6,427 nucleotides of DNA from Caldimonas sp. Its GTDB lineage: Bacteria; Pseudomonadota; Gammaproteobacteria; Burkholderiales; Burkholderiaceae_C. The stretch spans positions 1 through 6,427 of the forward strand of contig JASLGD010000017.1 in the NCBI GenBank assembly GCA_030150305.1. Direction: 5' to 3'. The stretch's first letter is position 1; every line of letters begins with the position of its first letter. Shown here in pieces: positions 5,650-6,427 of this stretch. The notes under the pieces were generated by a model. It did no database searches, had not been told where the DNA came from, and was given only the letters and a program-made list of their open reading frames with translations. The position numbers were made by a program, and so were the translations under genes.

Positions 5650-5654
5650 TTATA
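5649..5654 (-). promoter_or_regulatory. Perfect TATAAT hexamer overlapping the trmD stop codon
   Basis: The minus strand reads TATAAT, an exact sigma-70 -10 match, with its TAA serving as the trmD stop. In such GC-rich DNA an exact match is uncommon. It would start a transcript near 5642 with a leader of about 105 bases, allowing L19 to be made independently of TrmD. No -35 box is recognisable 16-18 bases upstream and there is no TG extension, so promoter activity is only suggested. Confidence 0.4.
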
Positions 5655-6408
5655 GCTTTGCCGGGCGTCGCGCCGCGAGGACGGCCTCGTCGCCGGCGTC
5701 GAGGAGCCCCGCGGCGCGCGCCGACGCGATCAGGTCCGGCCGCCGCTCCGCCGTGAGCACGAGCGACTGCTGGCGCCTCCAGGCGGCGATCGCGGCGTGG
5801 TTGCCCGAGAGCAGCACCTCGGGAACCGCCTCGCCGCCGGCCAGCCGCTCGGGGCGGCTGTAGTGCGGGCAGTCGAGCAGGCCGGCCGAGAAGCTGTCTT
5901 GCTCGTGCGAACGCGCGTCGCCGAGCACGCCCGGCTGCAGGCGCGCCAACGCGTCGAGGAGGACGAGCGCCGGCAGCTCGCCGCCCGAGAGGACGTAGTC
6001 GCCGATGCTGAGCTCGAGGTCGACGTGGGCGTCGATGAAGCGCTGGTCGACGCCCTCGTAGCGGGCGCAAAGCAGGATCGCGCCGGCACTGCCGGCGAGC
6101 TCTGCGACCCTGGCCTGGCGAAGCGGAACGCCGGCGGGGCTGAAGCTGACGAGCGGCGCCGGCGATTCTTCGGCGCGCGCCGCCCGGACGGCCGCGAGCG
6201 CGCGCTCGAGCGGCTCGACGAGGAGAACCATGCCGGGCCCGCCGCCGTACGGCCGGTCGTCGACGCGCGCGTGCGGCGCGTCGCCGAAGTTGCGCAACGG
6301 CCAGAGGTGGACGTCGATGCGGCCCGGCTCGAACGCCCGCTTCGTCACGCCGTGGACGAGATGCGCCGAGAAGAGCTCGGGAAAGAGCGTGATGACGTCG
6401 ATGCGCAT
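5650..6408 (-). CDS. trmD: tRNA (guanine-37-N1)-methyltransferase
   Basis: The 252-residue SPOUT-class enzyme methylates N1 of G37 next to the anticodon using S-adenosylmethionine, preventing +1 frameshifts. The cofactor-binding trefoil knot is visible in YEGVDQRF (117-124) and SIGDYVLSGGELPALVLLDA (134-153). DDRPYGGGPGM (50-60) is the conserved N-terminal loop. The catalytic region HEQDSFSAGLLDCPHYSRPE (168-187) supplies Asp171 as the likely general base, and Arg156 in LARLQPG corresponds to the other conserved catalytic residue. The ATG has GAGGA (6420-6416) seven bases upstream. The length is as expected for the family. The gene before it on this strand would normally be rimM. No end of rimM is recognisable in the 19 bases to the right edge, so it must stop outside the window or be absent. 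Confidence 0.98.
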   Translation of the reverse strand: MRIDVITLFPELFSAHLVHGVTKRAFEPGRIDVHLWPLRNFGDAPHARVDDRPYGGGPGMVLLVEPLERALAAVRAARAEESPAPLVSFSPAGVPLRQARVAELAGSAGAILLCARYEGVDQRFIDAHVDLELSIGDYVLSGGELPALVLLDALARLQPGVLGDARSHEQDSFSAGLLDCPHYSRPERLAGGEAVPEVLLSGNHAAIAAWRRQQSLVLTAERRPDLIASARAAGLLDAGDEAVLAARRPAKL

Positions 6409-6427
6409 CGTCGTGTCCTCGCCGCAG

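Noticed and set aside
6340..6427. The 3' end of rimM overlapping trmD
   Set aside because: The only alternative minus frame that stops inside trmD (about 62 bases in) translates to Ser/Arg-rich sequence unlike a RimM C-terminus.

Overview
This window is a G+C-rich (roughly 70% by eye) stretch of bacterial chromosome packed with housekeeping genes. I recognise eight complete protein genes and see no RNA gene, insertion sequence, phage gene or CRISPR array. The L19 protein sequence and the gene order (trmD-rplS-CoA pyrophosphatase-CobD/AmpE-like on one strand, facing M48 protease-pterin dehydratase-rsgA, with orn divergent) are what I would expect of a betaproteobacterium, most likely Burkholderiales. 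The genus cannot be read from this sequence.

Layout, left to right. Positions 1-269 hold no convincing gene but carry two strong inverted repeats. orn (270-854, minus) encodes oligoribonuclease. A 66-base divergent spacer separates it from a plus-strand operon of three overlapping genes: an M48/Ste24-type membrane zinc protease (921-2204), a pterin-4a-carbinolamine dehydratase (2201-2527) and the ribosome-maturation GTPase rsgA (2502-3425). rsgA runs tail to tail, with a 4-base gap, into a minus-strand operon. In transcription order that operon is trmD (6408-5650), rplS (5537-5184), a NudL-type CoA pyrophosphatase (5173-4472) and a CobD/AmpE-like membrane protein (4419-3430). The upstream rpsP and rimM genes usual for this operon would lie beyond the right edge.

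The shared theme is translation and RNA turnover. TrmD methylates G37 of tRNA, L19 sits at the ribosomal subunit interface, RsgA checks 30S maturation and Orn degrades the last short RNA fragments. The protease, pterin enzyme, Nudix enzyme and CobD/AmpE-like protein ride along in these operons without an obvious common pathway.

I found no clear novel system. The points worth a second look are regulatory or concern one protein: a perfect TATAAT on the trmD stop codon followed by a foldable rplS leader; two membrane-protein genes that lack a usable Shine-Dalgarno and have a -10-like hexamer almost on the start codon; GC-rich hairpins without U-tracts at operon ends; and a CobD/CbiB-family protein that seems to lack the family's conserved polar motif.
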